Below are positions 7,144 through 16,721 of a stretch of 64,000 nt of DNA, piece by piece. The stretch's first letter is position 1. Each line of letters opens with the position of its first letter. The notes beneath the pieces were generated by a model. That model saw only the letters and a list, made by a program, of their open reading frames with translations, had not been told where the DNA came from and ran no database searches. The translations under genes were made by a program, and so were the position numbers. The DNA lies in the NCBI RefSeq assembly GCF_900451195.1, contig NZ_UGHR01000003.1:682001-746000 (forward strand). Direction: 5' to 3'. The DNA comes from Iodobacter fluviatilis. Its GTDB lineage: Bacteria; Pseudomonadota; Gammaproteobacteria; Burkholderiales; Chitinibacteraceae.

Positions 7144-8460
7144 ATGGTTTCTGCTTTACATTTCGATGTTCTTGTCTATATTTGCAGTGTGCTGCTTATT
7201 GGACGATATGTTTTGCAAATAATCCGACTTAAAAAATATCAATTTCATAACAAATCTTTTGTTGCGATCGTTGATGATTGCGACTGCCCGCTCGACCCCT
7301 TTGTCAGCGCCTATCTATCTACTCTGGCAAGTCAATCATTTAATACGCAACTTAGAAAAGCCGTTGAGCTGACCTTTGTTCTCAAACAATTTGCTTCCAA
7401 ATGTATAGATCTGCCAACGAGAATGGCGTCTGGGCAGTTTGTTAGTGAGAAGGAATACTTGCAATTCTATGATGCGAGTTGTCTTCAGAAGGATGCAATA
7501 GACAGTAATGTGGTATCGCTTCGACAAATCAGCGATAAAACATTGCGAAATATAATCTCAGCAAATCAAAAATGCATGGCGAAGGTATCCAATGAAACTC
7601 TACAGGGTCGGGTTCGGAGGTTTCGCGAGTACTGCACATGGCTATTTGAGCATTTTCATGATTTACATCGCGTTGATGAAGTCGTTTCCAATCGTTTTCA
7701 TAGGCTAACTTCGAAAATAAAATTAGATGAAGAAGGGCTAGGCAGGAATCGATCGCAGAGAGTTGCAGACCCCATTGAGTCGGTTATTCCCGACGAAGTC
7801 TTCGCGCGACTTTTGGAAATGATATTGCCATCATCTCCCAATAATCCGTTTACGGGATCAAGAATTAGAAACTATTTACTTGTTTCCGTCCTGTATCAGA
7901 CCGGAATAAGGCGAGGTGCTTTGGCAAAACTGAAAATCTCGGATTGCCATTTCTCAGGCTCATTTGACCAAATATCTATTTACCGATCCGGGGGCGATCC
8001 AACAGATCCAAGACTTGATAAGCCAAATCAAAAAACAAAAGCACATCTGGCGACGATTTCCTCTGTCCTAATGCGGCAGATCAAGCTCTATATTGACCAA
8101 GTTCGCGCCAATATTCCCCAACAACAACCTCATGATTTTATTTTCATTAGTGAAAAAGATTCGCGTGGAACGCTGGGTCAGCCAATTTCATTGAAGTCGA
8201 TCAACACAATTTTTCAGAAGCTTTCTGATGCTCTTCAGTTTTACGTTCATCCACATTTGTTACGGCACAAATGGAATGAAATCTTCGACAAGCAGGGGGA
8301 AGCTCTGGCAATAGACCCCAAATTGCTTGAAGACATCCGTAAATACGCGATGGGTTGGTCAGAATCATCAGCTATGGCTCAGACCTATAACGACAAACGG
8401 TTGGCGAAAAAAGCTAAAGAGATATCTTTTGCCCATCAAAAAAAGGTGGATAGCCAATGA
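7144..8460 (+). CDS. ginA: Tyrosine recombinase 1 of a three-recombinase island module (GinA-like)
   Basis: The product (up to 438 residues) is a tyrosine recombinase. The catalytic domain shows the first arginine in QTGIRRGALAKL (Arg256/257), the HxxR box in HPHLLRHK (His371, Arg374) and the nucleophile Tyr415 in MAQTYNDKR. The first 30 residues are hydrophobic and unlike the family; translation may start later, for instance at TTG 7213, just before the stretch KKYQFHNKSFVAIVDD, where family-like sequence begins. There is no strong ribosome-binding site at 7144. It overlaps the next gene by 4 bp (ATGA). It is the first gene inside the island and is read inward. Base composition is AT-rich compared with the host genes. 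Confidence 0.8.
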   Translation: MVSALHFDVLVYICSVLLIGRYVLQIIRLKKYQFHNKSFVAIVDDCDCPLDPFVSAYLSTLASQSFNTQLRKAVELTFVLKQFASKCIDLPTRMASGQFVSEKEYLQFYDASCLQKDAIDSNVVSLRQISDKTLRNIISANQKCMAKVSNETLQGRVRRFREYCTWLFEHFHDLHRVDEVVSNRFHRLTSKIKLDEEGLGRNRSQRVADPIESVIPDEVFARLLEMILPSSPNNPFTGSRIRNYLLVSVLYQTGIRRGALAKLKISDCHFSGSFDQISIYRSGGDPTDPRLDKPNQKTKAHLATISSVLMRQIKLYIDQVRANIPQQQPHDFIFISEKDSRGTLGQPISLKSINTIFQKLSDALQFYVHPHLLRHKWNEIFDKQGEALAIDPKLLEDIRKYAMGWSESSAMAQTYNDKRLAKKAKEISFAHQKKVDSQ

Positions 8461-10115
8461 TAGGTTTGAATAGTTTTTTAGCTGCAGGCTTGGCCCATAA
8501 ACAGCCGTTATGGATGACTGCCAAGTCAGGGATGACGGTGAATGTGTTTGATCACGAATGGAGGATACTTCCGCATATGGGGAAGGGATGTACTATTTCG
8601 GTGGGATGGATACATGATTCCGTAATGCCAGTTGAAGATAAGAAATTGATTCTTGAAGTTTTAATTCAGTATGTACGAACAAAAAGTGCGAGTACAACTG
8701 TAGGTATCGTGCACAATACTAAGCCATTTTTAATGGATGGAACTCCAACACTGACCAGTCTCAGAACAGCATGGAGCGCGTTAAAAACAAACCAAAAAAA
8801 AGGGTTAAATCAATTTTTTGGGACTTTATCGAAGCTAGGCCACGTGAAATATGATGAATACCATAAATTTACAAGTAGCCATTTAGATAAAGAAAAGTCT
8901 AATTCTCTAGATCCATCTAAAGGGGCTCTCAGCGATATTGAGTTTGATTCTCTGGCTAAGGAGATCAACGCTAAGTTGCGAGCTTTTGATTGGTCAGTAT
9001 CTCAGGAGATTTCGTTCTTTTTACGGAGCAGCTATGGATATGGAGAGTTGCGCAATAGCGTAAGTAACAAGCTAATGCTGTCCACTGCCAGGCGGCCAAT
9101 TCAGCTTGCTATCCTGAAGTGGAGGGATCTGATCCCCGCCGGTGCGAGTTTTAACGATCCAAATATTAAAGAGTCAGATCAGATTGGTTCAACGGGAATT
9201 CAAACTCTTCAACTTCGCGTGTTCTACGCGAAAGAAACAGGTGGAAGCTCTCCTCGGGCATTTCCTGAGCGATACCCGCTTCATCTCTCAAATGATCTAT
9301 CTACAGTCCTCATTAATTATAAAAAATTATATACGGCTGGCGTTACATTACATTTAAAGTCATGCGGGATAAATCTCGATCAGGTAGAACTTATTCGCGT
9401 AATGATGAATATGCCAATTTTATTGTCAAATGATCTGTTTAGTACGAAATTCGACTCATTAGAGATATTCAAGAGCATGTTCACCAATAGCTCAATGACA
9501 TTTCATGTTGGCGAACAGGCCCCAACCAGGGCATTGAGGACAGTAAAGATAGTTTCTGATCGGCACCCTGGCTGTATTGCAACAAATAACAGAATTAGGC
9601 ACACCATTTTAACAAGAGCGGCACAAGAGGGCTTGCCAGCAACACAACTGGCACAGATTACCGGCGTCACTGTACCTGCTGCAAGGCATTATATTGATAT
9701 GGACTACCAATCAAGGCTGCTAATTGACCAGAACTATGTCGGGAATGAGTTTCTAAAGCAAGCTTTTAAAGGCGCTATTTCTTTAGTAGCCGCTGGCGAA
9801 GAGGTTGTTCTGGACCAGCAGTTTAATGATATTGGCGGAGTTAAATCTAAGGCGTCGTGCAGAAACTGTTCTGCGGAGCTGGGGCGTCCGTTGGCTTGCT
9901 ATGGGTGCCCAAATTTTCGCCCGATTCTGGAGGCAGAGCACAGGGCTGTATTGCAGCTGGCCGAGGACAAATTGAGCATAAATAAGAGCGCGCTATTAAA
10001 TCCGCTTCACACCCGAAGTATTGAAAAGTTACAAAGACAGATTAACTGGGTGAAACTCACCATCGATATTTGCGATGAAATACTATTAACAAAAAAGGGA
10101 ATTAATGTTAAATAA
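8457..10115 (+). CDS. ginB: Tyrosine recombinase 2 with C-terminal cysteine cluster (GinB-like)
   Basis: This is a 552-residue recombinase. The first catalytic arginine is in STARRPIQLAILKWRDL (Arg212/213), the second box is in NNRIRHTILTRAAQEG, and the likely nucleophile is the tyrosine in ARHYIDMDYQ. The second box has Asn-Arg where most family members have HxxR, so one conserved histidine is replaced; this could mean an altered role within a multi-recombinase complex. Near the C-terminus CRNCSAELGRPLACYGC has four cysteines spaced like a zinc site. The gene overlaps its upstream neighbour by 4 bp and its downstream neighbour by 11 bp, so the set is almost certainly translated together. Confidence 0.78.
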   Translation: MIGLNSFLAAGLAHKQPLWMTAKSGMTVNVFDHEWRILPHMGKGCTISVGWIHDSVMPVEDKKLILEVLIQYVRTKSASTTVGIVHNTKPFLMDGTPTLTSLRTAWSALKTNQKKGLNQFFGTLSKLGHVKYDEYHKFTSSHLDKEKSNSLDPSKGALSDIEFDSLAKEINAKLRAFDWSVSQEISFFLRSSYGYGELRNSVSNKLMLSTARRPIQLAILKWRDLIPAGASFNDPNIKESDQIGSTGIQTLQLRVFYAKETGGSSPRAFPERYPLHLSNDLSTVLINYKKLYTAGVTLHLKSCGINLDQVELIRVMMNMPILLSNDLFSTKFDSLEIFKSMFTNSSMTFHVGEQAPTRALRTVKIVSDRHPGCIATNNRIRHTILTRAAQEGLPATQLAQITGVTVPAARHYIDMDYQSRLLIDQNYVGNEFLKQAFKGAISLVAAGEEVVLDQQFNDIGGVKSKASCRNCSAELGRPLACYGCPNFRPILEAEHRAVLQLAEDKLSINKSALLNPLHTRSIEKLQRQINWVKLTIDICDEILLTKKGINVK

Positions 10116-12423
10116 ATATCTTGATCGTCTTTATTTGTTAATTGCGGAATATCGCAAACAGACTCTTTCTCAATTTGAAGGCGCAGATGGCAAAAGGGCG
10201 GATTTTGACGATTTAATTTGGTTTTATATTGACCCAAATTCAGGTCGAAAAACACGATTTCTTTGTGGTCGTCATGGGGCAAAAGGTTCAGGTAATGCGG
10301 GCAATAAGCCTGAATTTGCCCTTCCATATCCATATAGTCATCTAGTCAAAGTGTGGATCATAGAGGTGATAAACGAGCCGATCTCAGTAGGTGAAAAACA
10401 GGCTCGTGTTTCTATTGCTAGAAAATTGCTGTCCGTTATGGAGGGCGAGCTCTACGCCCAAACAGACATGATTATCAGTGGTCAAAGCCTACCTGTTCTC
10501 TATGAAGATCGTTTACGGCCATTCATTACATTTTGTTTAGACAAAGGATTGGTGCGACAACCTGCGATTAAAGGCACCTTTATAAAGGACAGAAGGGACA
10601 GAACTGGAAATGCTGAGTTTGATAAGAATATTATGAAACTACCCCCAATTGAGTCCCTCATTGCATTGGGAAGCATTTTTACTAAGGTATTCAAGCATGT
10701 AAACGAAGATGGATCGGAGCATAAAGGTGAGCAGGTAAATATTACGGATGCCTGGATTGTTACCTTCGCATTGGCGGGTCTGGCATCCCCTAGTCGACTG
10801 TCTGCTGAAGTTCCTGTTCTACCAAAGCAGCGACTAAAAACCTATGCTGAGGGTGATGGAGAATCCGTTCATTACCTTGACTGGATAGGTAGTAAAGGTT
10901 TTCAGGATAATAAAACCCATGTGCTTGGGGCTTTGGCTGCTGAATTTGAAAAAGCAATTAATTTTTTCTTCATCAAATGCGAGCCTATAAGGATTTTGTC
11001 TAGATTTTATGAAAACCCACAACTAAGTCTGAATGCGCTGCTGGGTGATTTCAAGGTTGCCGAGGAGAGAAAAAAAGTCCATCTGAATTTCAATAAGCCT
11101 CCGAATCTTTTTACCTTAGGGTATGTACTTGGATTTTATGAAATAGAAGACTGTGTACCAATTCTTAAATCAGGTGTTGATCTTTCTAGTGTGCATTACG
11201 TTCAACGAGGTCAGTTTTTTGAAAATAAACCGATTAATGCCTTGACTTTAAGTGATCGGTTAAGCATGTCTTTGACACGAAAAAGTACTTTTTCCAGCCT
11301 ACCTTTTTTATTTGGATACGAGAATCTTTCAAAGCGAATAGCAGATGATTTCTCAGGTGCGCTGACAGCTACTGTTGGTGAGATCCAAGATTGGTGGATC
11401 GAATTTTTTAAAAGAACGATCTTGCCTGAATTTCCAAATGCTTATACATCTAGCGAATCTAGTATTAGATTAGCAGACGCACTATTTTGTTTACGGGGGG
11501 ATTGGGTTTATGCTAGGCACGGTGGGCGTGGATCTGGCGGCAAGGCGTTTCAAGCCTCTCTGTTTGCCTTAGTTCCCTTAAGTAGTTTGGGTTCGCTGGC
11601 AGGGGACAAACTAACGGGAACAAAATTAACCCTGTCAATTTTTGAAGATTATGGGTTTTCAAGAGAGCTTGCAATTCGTTCACACAGCCTGCGCCACTTT
11701 GGCAACACACTTGCAGATTTGAGTAATATTCCTCATGAAATCATAACTGCATGGTCGGGGAGGCGTAGCTCAGAACAAACGACAACGTACATCCATACCA
11801 GTCACGAAGAGCGGGCTGATCGAGTTCGCGTCATACTTAATAAGCCTGAAAATGATAGCCGGGAAATTCGAGTTGTTGCGCAAGAAGATCTAATTCAACG
11901 AATTAATATCCCTGCGAGCATTACATCCACAGGCATTTGCACACAGGACCTCAATGTGACGCCCTGTGATTATTTAAACGACCTTGTTTCTCAATGCTTT
12001 ATGTGTCCTGAGGCTTGCTATATTGCGGGAGACGTTAAGGCGATTGAACTTTTTGAAAAGGATTGCTCGTACCAAAAGTTGAGGCTTGAGGCTGTCTCTA
12101 TTGACCGTCGCTTGTCTGTATCGCAAGCGATGCAGCGTTGGTATGTTACCCATTCACGTAATACTTATATTTTGTCGCAATTACTTAATCTAATGAAAAC
12201 CAGCCAAGAGGGAACTGTAATTCGCTTCTCAGCGAAAAAATATGAATTTTATTTGTCAAATCCGCAGACAAAGGCAATTAGTAATACACCATGTGTTTTG
12301 CCTGATTTTGATGGGCTCCTTCATGGGCTGATTGAGAATCGCTCCGAAGAGGAAGGATCAAATCCTAACCCTCAATTGCAGTCATTATTATCTTCCTTTG
12401 GTCTCTCTGAGGAGGGGACTTAA
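10105..12423 (+). CDS. ginC: Tyrosine recombinase 3, large (GinC-like)
   Basis: The 772-residue product ends in a recombinase catalytic region: an arginine in ASPSRLSAEV, the HxxR box in HSLRHFGNTL, and a tyrosine in TTTYIHTSHEERAD. The long N-terminal half is not recognisable. The C-terminal part holds several cysteines (CTQDLNVTPCDY, then SQCFMCPEACYIAGD), again suggesting metal binding. It overlaps the previous gene by 11 bp and abuts the next gene directly (stop at 12421-12423, ATG at 12424). Size and position fit the third recombinase of GInt elements; RIT and Tn554 modules have smaller or fewer recombinases. Confidence 0.78.
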   Translation: MLNKYLDRLYLLIAEYRKQTLSQFEGADGKRADFDDLIWFYIDPNSGRKTRFLCGRHGAKGSGNAGNKPEFALPYPYSHLVKVWIIEVINEPISVGEKQARVSIARKLLSVMEGELYAQTDMIISGQSLPVLYEDRLRPFITFCLDKGLVRQPAIKGTFIKDRRDRTGNAEFDKNIMKLPPIESLIALGSIFTKVFKHVNEDGSEHKGEQVNITDAWIVTFALAGLASPSRLSAEVPVLPKQRLKTYAEGDGESVHYLDWIGSKGFQDNKTHVLGALAAEFEKAINFFFIKCEPIRILSRFYENPQLSLNALLGDFKVAEERKKVHLNFNKPPNLFTLGYVLGFYEIEDCVPILKSGVDLSSVHYVQRGQFFENKPINALTLSDRLSMSLTRKSTFSSLPFLFGYENLSKRIADDFSGALTATVGEIQDWWIEFFKRTILPEFPNAYTSSESSIRLADALFCLRGDWVYARHGGRGSGGKAFQASLFALVPLSSLGSLAGDKLTGTKLTLSIFEDYGFSRELAIRSHSLRHFGNTLADLSNIPHEIITAWSGRRSSEQTTTYIHTSHEERADRVRVILNKPENDSREIRVVAQEDLIQRINIPASITSTGICTQDLNVTPCDYLNDLVSQCFMCPEACYIAGDVKAIELFEKDCSYQKLRLEAVSIDRRLSVSQAMQRWYVTHSRNTYILSQLLNLMKTSQEGTVIRFSAKKYEFYLSNPQTKAISNTPCVLPDFDGLLHGLIENRSEEEGSNPNPQLQSLLSSFGLSEEGT

Positions 12424-12831
12424 ATGGCGGCACCGAAAATATCGGCACAGCAACAGCGAAAAATTGAGGTCATTTTAACGAAGTGGAATGGCAAACTTAC
12501 ATGGGATGCTTTGGTTGAGCGAATTAAACTTGAATTAGATCTTGAAACCACTCGGCAAACGTTGTGCACATATGCAGGCATCAATGTCTGCTTCAAAAAG
12601 AAAAAAGCGCAGTTTCGTGGTGTAACACTACCTTTGTATACATCGGTTACCGCTTCTGACATCAAATTGGTTGATCAGTTAGAGCATTTAAAGGCTGAAA
12701 TTTCAATCTTGGAAAAAAATAATGCAGAACAGCTACGCCTGATTGAAAGAATATTCGCTAATGCAAAAGCTATTCCGAATTTAGATTTACGAGCTCTGAT
12801 CAAGACTCGTCCGGAAGATATGAGCAAATAA
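12424..12831 (+). CDS. ginD: Small coiled-coil accessory protein of the recombinase operon (GinD-like)
   Basis: This 135-residue protein starts immediately after the third recombinase stop. The N-terminal half is basic and helical (QQRKIEVILTKWNGKLTWDALVERI), possibly DNA-binding. The second half (LVDQLEHLKAEISILEKNNAEQLRLIERIF) has the heptad pattern of a coiled coil. GInt operons end in a small helical protein that is required for recombination, and this gene has the right size and place. I see no catalytic motif. It is similar in role, though not clearly in sequence, to Tn554 TnpC. Confidence 0.7.
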   Translation: MAAPKISAQQQRKIEVILTKWNGKLTWDALVERIKLELDLETTRQTLCTYAGINVCFKKKKAQFRGVTLPLYTSVTASDIKLVDQLEHLKAEISILEKNNAEQLRLIERIFANAKAIPNLDLRALIKTRPEDMSK

Positions 12832-12907
12832 AAAACTGAATAGCCCTTAGTTTTGTAGTCAGGTGACAGCTAAGGCCGATCTGTCGATATCGATCTTCGA
12901 AAAACGA

Positions 12908-12936
12908 AAGGCTGCAAACCATCTGGTTGCGGCCTT
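12908..12936 (+). terminator. Stem-loop downstream of the recombinase operon
   Basis: AAGGCTGCAAACC pairs with GGTTGCGGCCTT across an ATCT loop. It is strong in GC and lies 77 bp after the operon, but has no clear T-run. The rest of 12832-13217 contains no gene I can support; open frames at 13008-13263 look random. Confidence 0.5.
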
Positions 12937-13217
12937 CATTATGTTTGGGTCAAGCAAGTGTTGTTCGGCCTAAGCGGACAAAAATCGTCGACAAAACAGG
13001 GGGCGATTCATACCGCAGACCCTTTGGTAATTGGCTTTGAGTCACACTGGGATGTAAATGTGGAATCGTTGGCAGTTTTTCTGGCGCTGCAAAGTATGCG
13101 TCCATCGCAGCCACATTGAATCGTAATCAAAGCGAGCAGGCCATGTTGGTCTGACCCAAACAAAACAGCCTCCGCGAAACCGGTGCGATTCACAGACCTC
13201 TGCGTGAGCCTCAAATA

Positions 13218-14396
13218 TCAAGGTTCCTTCAGGCATACCTGAGACATTATTTCCATATTCCACTTCACCGTTTCGTAGCCATGCCTTGCAAGAAGATCAA
13301 AGTGAGATTCAGACATCAAACTAAGGTTTGTGTTATATGTAGAAGCGCTCTTAACTTCTTCCTGAGAGAGCCAATTTTGGGTTAACAGTCGATCGGCAAT
13401 ACTCTCACGACCTTTAGAAAACTGCCGAATGGACTGCACAGCATCAGCTCCTATCCCAACGAATGCGCCTAATGATGAGTTTTTTTGAAGGAAATTTACA
13501 AAAGCTCGCACACGCAGTGCACGGCTTTGATCCAATGCAATGTCTGCGATTCTCTTAAAACGGAAAGGGTTTAGAGGGTGTGGTATTACTGTTCGAGGAA
13601 GGGCAGCTCCGCCATCTGACACAACTAGATAGCGAACAGGTGATTTAAGTGAATCATCCGTTTTCAACTCCTGTCTGCCCACATCAAACAGCGGTTCCAA
13701 CCCAAGATTGTCATACAATCCACCGTCATACAGGTGCAGGTTTTTGAATGGGACTTGATATATTTCAGCTTCTGCGGCTCCCCAATGTACGCGTTTTTTC
13801 CATTCGAAATTTTGACTTTTTAGTACCAAAGGGCCAATCCCGCCCGGAAAGGCCGCCGAAATCGCCATTGCCTTTGCTAAACTAAAACTACCGATATCCG
13901 CATATCCAAGTTCGTAGTCACCCATCGTTGCGGCCTTAAACCTGAAACGTCGCCCAGTCTCTCCGGTAGTACAATTGATAGACCAAACGGGTGAAGCCCC
14001 TAGACTACAAAGTGGAGCCTTTACATCCCATGCAGCCTCAATAGCTTGAGCGAGAACATTCGCGCGAGATAGCAAAAATCGCCAGTTTGTTGGAATAAAA
14101 AAAAGCTGAGTCAGTGCAGAACACTGTAAGGATTTCGATGTCAACACATGACGAAACTGTGGGAAAACGACGTTAAGGTACGCCGCCGAGCTAGGCCAAC
14201 GATACTCGGCTAGCCGAAAAACCATGCCAACAAAAAGACTTCCTCCTGAAACAGATGACACATGAGTAACATCTTCTAACAGGCCATGCTCTGCAAGATA
14301 ACGCATTACTCCAGCATGAAAAGCAGCTGCGCGGACCCCTCCGCCTGAAAGGGCCAGTCCAATATTTTTTTTCTCTACCGATGGAAACTCACTCAT
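13218..14396 (-). CDS. Patatin-like phospholipase, probable defence effector
   Basis: This 392-residue protein has the patatin signature: an oxyanion loop GGGVR (residues 18-22), the nucleophile Ser50 in SSVSGGSLF, and the catalytic Asp224 in HLYDGGLYDN. The residue before Val49 is Ser rather than the usual Gly of GxSxG. Patatin-like effectors in CBASS (CapV) hydrolyse membrane phospholipids when activated by cyclic nucleotides and stop phage growth by damaging the host cell. Here the gene is the last of a tight operon with the E2-like/E1/JAB gene (14397) and the metallo-beta-lactamase gene (16722), with no gaps. No cyclic-nucleotide synthase gene is present nearby, so the activating signal is unknown. 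A general lipase role is possible but the context favours defence. Confidence 0.85.
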   Translation of the reverse strand: MSEFPSVEKKNIGLALSGGGVRAAAFHAGVMRYLAEHGLLEDVTHVSSVSGGSLFVGMVFRLAEYRWPSSAAYLNVVFPQFRHVLTSKSLQCSALTQLFFIPTNWRFLLSRANVLAQAIEAAWDVKAPLCSLGASPVWSINCTTGETGRRFRFKAATMGDYELGYADIGSFSLAKAMAISAAFPGGIGPLVLKSQNFEWKKRVHWGAAEAEIYQVPFKNLHLYDGGLYDNLGLEPLFDVGRQELKTDDSLKSPVRYLVVSDGGAALPRTVIPHPLNPFRFKRIADIALDQSRALRVRAFVNFLQKNSSLGAFVGIGADAVQSIRQFSKGRESIADRLLTQNWLSQEEVKSASTYNTNLSLMSESHFDLLARHGYETVKWNMEIMSQVCLKEP

Positions 14397-16721
14397 CTAG
14401 GCAGCCCCTTCGCCAAATGAAATCGTGACATCATTCTCACCGACAATAATCATCAATACAGGTACATCATCCATGGCCATAGTATTCGCAAGATAAGTGA
14501 GCAATTTAACATCCTCAGAACTTGGTCTTGCAGATGCAAACTTTGGATGGGAGTGCCATTCTCCGAGATAACCAACAATATTGGCCGTAAGTAATGCCGA
14601 GCGCTCAAGGGCATCCTTTAAACCATGAGCTCCTCTAACAAAGGTAGTTCCATTTTCCTCGCTATCAGTCGGAGCTGGCAGCACATCTACAACGTGAATT
14701 GCCTTTCGTTTTTGATCAAAATAACCAAGAACTACACCTCCAGTTTCATTAGGAAGCGAAATTTCACGGAACTCACGGAGCTTCTTAAGCAAACCGTCAT
14801 CCCAAATAACACGCCATTTTCCAAATACATCTTCTCTCGACTTTTCTACCAGAACATTATCTACAGCTAATGCACCTGTTGCATCATCCATGCTCCACAC
14901 ACGAATTTGAGCCTCTGGCAGAGCAGTAAGAAAACGTACTTGCCTCGCTAGCATCGCACCGTGAAGCTGGATAACCTCCAGTGACAAAACCGCCGATAAA
15001 TCACGGCAACCTGCCCCTACCCAATATGAGCCTTGATGGCCATCAAGATGCGATGGCCCCCAGTCGCGCTGAAGAATGGCGCGGTAATACTGCGCCTCAA
15101 GAGAACTTAAGCAGATGCTTTTATCTGAATTTTCAAGAAGTAGAACAGAGTCACGACCTGATGGTGTAAGAAACACTGAAACTGCACGTGGTCTATCAAT
15201 CTGCTCAGACAAATCCCGAGGAGCCTCAAGTGTTGTGGTTGCATCAACAAGCAGTGACGCAGAAGAAAGAGCATTACAAACTTCAATATTCTCGAAGTCT
15301 GTAACCTTAGCTGAAATCGCTTTTGGCTTTGTACCAGTTGGCCAACTTAACTCCGCCATATTAACCGCCACATCAACCTTTGCCCATCCGATATGTAGGT
15401 CTTTCCCAATATGCCGAACAATATTGTGAGCATGCAAAATGTCATCATCGATATAGGACCAGTTTCCCCAACCCTCACGATGCCACAGCTCTGCCATAGT
15501 GCTGCCCAAAGCGCCAAGACCGGCAAGGACCCCTTTAAAATCAGTACCTTGATTGCCAATGCCAGATGCATGTCGTGCATCGGTTGCTGAAAAAGTGCAT
15601 CTAACATCAACGGGTTCAATTGCTAATCCACGCCACGCGTCAATACTCTCAGTAGAAATACCCGCTAGAGCGGCTATGGCCGCTATTTGTGCTTCATTAT
15701 TTAAATAAACGCGGCCATCTCTGCCATCAAAGTAAGCACCGCATGCAATCCCCAACTGGGCAAGATCTGCATCACGTACAATAAATCCAGAGACATCGAT
15801 TCGTTCCGGTTCCGTATTCGCACTCCTTGCCATAGGAACCCTAAGCAGCAGCAAAGTATTTTTTGCGTGCGCGCTTTGACTAGGCAGTCCAGAAGTCGGT
15901 AAAACCTTTTTAGCGGCTTCAACTAAAGGGGAAAAAAGCTCAGAACCATAGCGAATCAACTGATCATGCAATGCACCCAACGTTACAGGATATCGCTCGA
16001 TTTGAACGGAAACTATAGCCGGTAAAGTGACTAACAAAGTATCTAATCCAGTACTATCTCCTTGAACCGTGACGTCTTCTTTCGATTCAAATTCCCCACG
16101 CAATATTGTTCCATTACTTCTTGACCTAGCGACGGCCAATTGTAAAATTTCGCTATGCATTTCCGCGCGGGTAGCAAAATCAGCAGGTAAAACGATCTGA
16201 AATGGGGAGACGAAATGTAATCGTTCAAGCGGTTGGTCACTTCGATGCAAAGTTCCAAGAGCCGTTTCACGAAGCCACCAAAGAATTCGTTGCAAATGCG
16301 TTGCCGGTGTCCAAGTCCGCGCTACCGCACTCCATGGCTCAAAATACAAACAAAGCGATGATGGTGCGCCGTATGGGACACTATTTTGGTGTGGCGTAAT
16401 AGGAAATTGTGCACGAAGTGCAAGTACTTCGTGATGAGTCAAGAGATCAGAACCATGCAACAACAATAATGGCTCACGATTTTTTATACCCACAGCATTG
16501 CGTGAGGGGACTGTGCCATCACAACATTCGACAACAATTCCATCAATTACATTGGTAGTGTCGCCAACCGCAGATTGGCGTTCAATTCGACGCAGCTCAA
16601 CGACTTCGAAAGCGGGATGCCGAAAACACGCAGCTAGAAGTCGCCTGCTATCCTCGTACTCAAGTTTATTGGGATCAAGATCTGGAAGCACATCCCCCAA
16701 AGAGTAGTATTCGCCGCTCAC
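14397..16721 (-). CDS. Triple-domain ubiquitin-like pathway protein: E2-like, E1 (ThiF-like) and JAB deubiquitinase-like
   Basis: The 774-residue product has three parts. Residues about 20-180 resemble prokaryotic E2-like domains (SSLCLYFEPW with Cys124, then RILWWLRETALGTLHRSDQP). Residues about 390-600 form a ThiF/E1-like adenylation domain (GLGALGS at 401-407; YIDDDILHAHNIVRH). Residues about 650-774 form a JAB/JAMM metalloprotease domain with complete motif: Glu659, His723 and His725 in EWHSHP, Ser and Asp737 in PSSEDV. In type II CBASS the E2-E1 protein Cap2 conjugates the CD-NTase to targets and the JAB protease Cap3 reverses this; here the activities are fused. No separate ubiquitin-like modifier gene was seen. 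The start codon abuts the upstream gene's stop, so the three genes are cotranscribed. E2-E1-JAB fusions next to metallo-beta-lactamase genes are known from comparative genomics, but their mechanism is not established. Confidence 0.82.
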   Translation of the reverse strand: MSGEYYSLGDVLPDLDPNKLEYEDSRRLLAACFRHPAFEVVELRRIERQSAVGDTTNVIDGIVVECCDGTVPSRNAVGIKNREPLLLLHGSDLLTHHEVLALRAQFPITPHQNSVPYGAPSSLCLYFEPWSAVARTWTPATHLQRILWWLRETALGTLHRSDQPLERLHFVSPFQIVLPADFATRAEMHSEILQLAVARSRSNGTILRGEFESKEDVTVQGDSTGLDTLLVTLPAIVSVQIERYPVTLGALHDQLIRYGSELFSPLVEAAKKVLPTSGLPSQSAHAKNTLLLLRVPMARSANTEPERIDVSGFIVRDADLAQLGIACGAYFDGRDGRVYLNNEAQIAAIAALAGISTESIDAWRGLAIEPVDVRCTFSATDARHASGIGNQGTDFKGVLAGLGALGSTMAELWHREGWGNWSYIDDDILHAHNIVRHIGKDLHIGWAKVDVAVNMAELSWPTGTKPKAISAKVTDFENIEVCNALSSASLLVDATTTLEAPRDLSEQIDRPRAVSVFLTPSGRDSVLLLENSDKSICLSSLEAQYYRAILQRDWGPSHLDGHQGSYWVGAGCRDLSAVLSLEVIQLHGAMLARQVRFLTALPEAQIRVWSMDDATGALAVDNVLVEKSREDVFGKWRVIWDDGLLKKLREFREISLPNETGGVVLGYFDQKRKAIHVVDVLPAPTDSEENGTTFVRGAHGLKDALERSALLTANIVGYLGEWHSHPKFASARPSSEDVKLLTYLANTMAMDDVPVLMIIVGENDVTISFGEGAA

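Noticed and set aside
13008..13263. Two overlapping small reverse frames between the recombinase operon and the patatin gene
   Set aside because: No family pattern, no ribosome-binding site, and they disagree on frame; probably decayed sequence.
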